Assembly: GCA_049600855.1 (NCBI GenBank)
Contig: JBMYQA010000323.1
Coordinates: 1 to 6,594 of the forward strand
Reading direction: 5' to 3'
Length of the DNA stretch: 6,594 bases
DNA from: JBMYQA01 sp049600855
Lineage (GTDB): Bacteria; Bacteroidota; Bacteroidia; Cytophagales; Flammeovirgaceae
Part shown: piece after piece, positions 5,770 to 6,594 of the stretch
Layout of the letters: every line of letters begins with the position of its first letter
Numbering within the stretch: position 1 is the first letter of the stretch
Notes under the pieces: model-generated
The model's database searches: none
What the model was told of the DNA's origin: nothing
Seen by the model: the letters and a program-made list of their open reading frames with translations, nothing else
Program-made: the position numbers and the translations under genes

Positions 5770-6270
5770 TTAATTTTCTGTGTGTTTTTGCAGATCTAAA
5801 TCCAATTTTAAATCTTCAATTATGCTGTCGAGTTCTCCCGGTTTTTGTGTTCCTAATAGTAGTTTTTTGCCGTTTTTATAGGTTAATTGTAAACCCATAT
5901 CTCCGCTCACATTATACGCCTTGCCATTAAATCCAAAACGTATTCCCCAACCTCCATATTCCTTAATTGGGTTGTATTTTCTGATGTAAAAGCTTTCTAA
6001 ATCATCCCACGTTACTTTTTTGTATTTAAAGTGGATCGGATAGAATTGGTAATAAATACCATCTGTTTTGACCATCGTTCGAAGCTCCATCACGTAAAAG
6101 AGTAGGAGCATGCTGCTGGTTAAAATGAGTATCGGTAAAATGACAGGCCAAACCAAGTGCTCATTCGCAATGTACATTGGCCAAATGGCCAGTAAGGATG
6201 CAACTACTAAGATCGCCCATAACCACCATTGTCTGAATTTTTGCCGCTCTTTAAATAACACCTCCATCAT
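5770..6270 (-). CDS. Two-helix membrane protein with PH-like domain
   Basis: A 166-residue protein. Residues 15-34 and 41-61 form two membrane helices joined by a short turn. The rest is a cytoplasmic beta-rich domain resembling the bacterial PH-like domains that follow paired helices: VKTDGIYYQFYPIHFKYKKVTWDDLESFYIRKY (about 67-99), then the motif-rich NPIKEYGGWGIR (100-111), YNVSGDMGLQL (119-129) and KLLLGTQKP (136-144), ending in an acidic helix. From memory, the GGWGIR and NVSG...GLQL motifs recur in small uncharacterised Bacteroidota membrane proteins. Function is unknown. Two adjacent ATG codons begin the frame, and either could be the start. It is on the same strand as the flotillin genes but separated by a 172-bp gap holding a hairpin and a promoter-like motif, so it may be a neighbour and not an operon member. 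Confidence 0.75.
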   Translation of the reverse strand: MMEVLFKERQKFRQWWLWAILVVASLLAIWPMYIANEHLVWPVILPILILTSSMLLLFYVMELRTMVKTDGIYYQFYPIHFKYKKVTWDDLESFYIRKYNPIKEYGGWGIRFGFNGKAYNVSGDMGLQLTYKNGKKLLLGTQKPGELDSIIEDLKLDLDLQKHTEN

Positions 6271-6334
6271 AAATGCTTGTTTAGTGAGTACGAACTGATT
6301 GTGTGTTGTGGTTTATTTCGTGTCATTGTTTATA

Positions 6335-6347
6335 CAAGTATACTTCA
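6335..6347 (-). promoter_or_regulatory. Promoter-like motif upstream of the PH-like gene
   Basis: The minus strand reads TGAAGTATACTTG, sharing 11 of 13 bases with the motif upstream of the small membrane protein gene and lying at a nearly identical distance from the start codon (about 65 bp). TATACTTG is one base from the Bacteroidota -7 consensus TAnnTTTG. No good -33 element is visible. The core AAGTATACTT (6336-6345) is also a perfect palindrome, so a regulator site is an alternative reading. Confidence 0.4.
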
Positions 6348-6550
6348 AAAAGTTAATGAAGTTGTAATAAATTCGTGAATTCTGATTGTAAGTGTCTGTT
6401 AATTAGTGTATTAACTACTTTGTGTTGTGTTTAATCCTATTTTTTTTAGGATAGATTTTGTCGTAAATTGAGGATTTGGAACAGTTTTCAAGATCAATGG
6501 ATCGTCTTTGCAAGTATTGCATTAGGTAGAAGGGAAAAGAGAACTGTTCA

Positions 6551-6581
6551 TATTCGGACATAAGTTTCCGTATTCGGACAT
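6551..6581. repeat. Two 11-bp direct repeats with 20-bp spacing
   Basis: TATTCGGACAT occurs at 6551-6561 and again at 6571-6581, identical in all 11 bases and exactly 20 bp apart start to start, about two helical turns. The second copy is part of a dyad, TCCG-TATT-CGGA (6567-6578). This pattern fits a tandem operator or activator site on one face of the helix. The regulated gene is not in view. Confidence 0.6.
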
Positions 6582-6594
6582 CGCAAAACTTAGA

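Larger units (their letters stand above)
6271..6594. other. Gene-free right end of the window
   Basis: There is no open frame of credible length or composition on either strand. Besides the promoter-like motif it holds an inverted repeat GTTAAT/ATTAAC (6398-6403 and 6410-6415), a short stem ATCCTA/TAGGAT around a run of seven T (6434-6452), and a direct repeat near the edge. It is probably the regulatory region of the PH-like gene on one side and of a gene beyond the right edge on the other. Confidence 0.5.

Noticed and set aside
5682..5930. Plus-strand frame with a hydrophobic, membrane-helix-like stretch
   Set aside because: It spans the 5714-5762 inverted repeat and then overlaps the PH-like gene antisense. 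The hydrophobicity comes from the T-rich hairpin region, and no family features are visible.
6434..6452. ATCCTA/TAGGAT stem as a terminator
   Set aside because: The stem has only six AT-rich pairs and the T-run is in the loop, not after the stem. No gene ends nearby on either strand.
6498..6512. Sigma-54-like promoter TGG...TTTGCA on the plus strand
   Set aside because: The spacing between GG and GC is 9 bases where the -24/-12 promoter requires 10, and the -24 element is otherwise poor.

Overview
The window looks like chromosomal DNA of a member of the Bacteroidota, probably a marine Cytophagales-type bacterium. The grounds are the AT-rich base composition, A-rich leaders without Shine-Dalgarno sequences before the start codons, a short intergenic repeat of a type I associate with this phylum, and the protein families present. 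No genus can be assigned from the sequence alone.

Layout: one plus-strand gene at the left (141-1178) encodes an endonuclease/exonuclease/phosphatase-fold hydrolase with all expected catalytic residues. It converges on a long minus-strand gene set that fills the rest of the window and ends at an intrinsic terminator (1191-1225). In order of transcription this set is: a two-helix membrane protein with a PH-like domain (6270-5770); a 59-residue single-helix membrane protein (5597-5418), easily missed because of its size; a soluble SPFH-only protein (5223-4741); a membrane-anchored SPFH-only protein (4734-4192); a YqiJ-like membrane/OB-fold protein with an alternating Asp tract (4135-3491); and a full-length 734-residue YqiK-type flotillin (3450-1246).

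The core YqiJ-YqiK pairing (OB-fold membrane partner plus flotillin) is known from E. coli and other bacteria. The unusual part is the upstream extension: two more SPFH paralogs that both stop at the same structural point, just where the flotillin coiled coil would begin, plus the small membrane protein. I infer a multi-component flotillin assembly in which coiled-coil-less SPFH subunits may mix with, cap or seed rings of the full-length protein.

The intergenic gaps on the minus strand are not empty. A motif TATACTKG occurs in three of them, upstream of the PH-like gene, the small membrane protein gene and the YqiJ-like gene, and may be a promoter element. A 20-bp hairpin whose non-Watson-Crick pairs are nearly all G-U only on the minus strand follows the PH-like gene. 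The 194-bp gap before the soluble SPFH gene contains two hairpins and a possible mutually exclusive pairing. The rightmost 324 bp have no gene but carry a promoter-like motif and a pair of 11-bp direct repeats spaced exactly 20 bp apart, which may regulate a gene outside the window.
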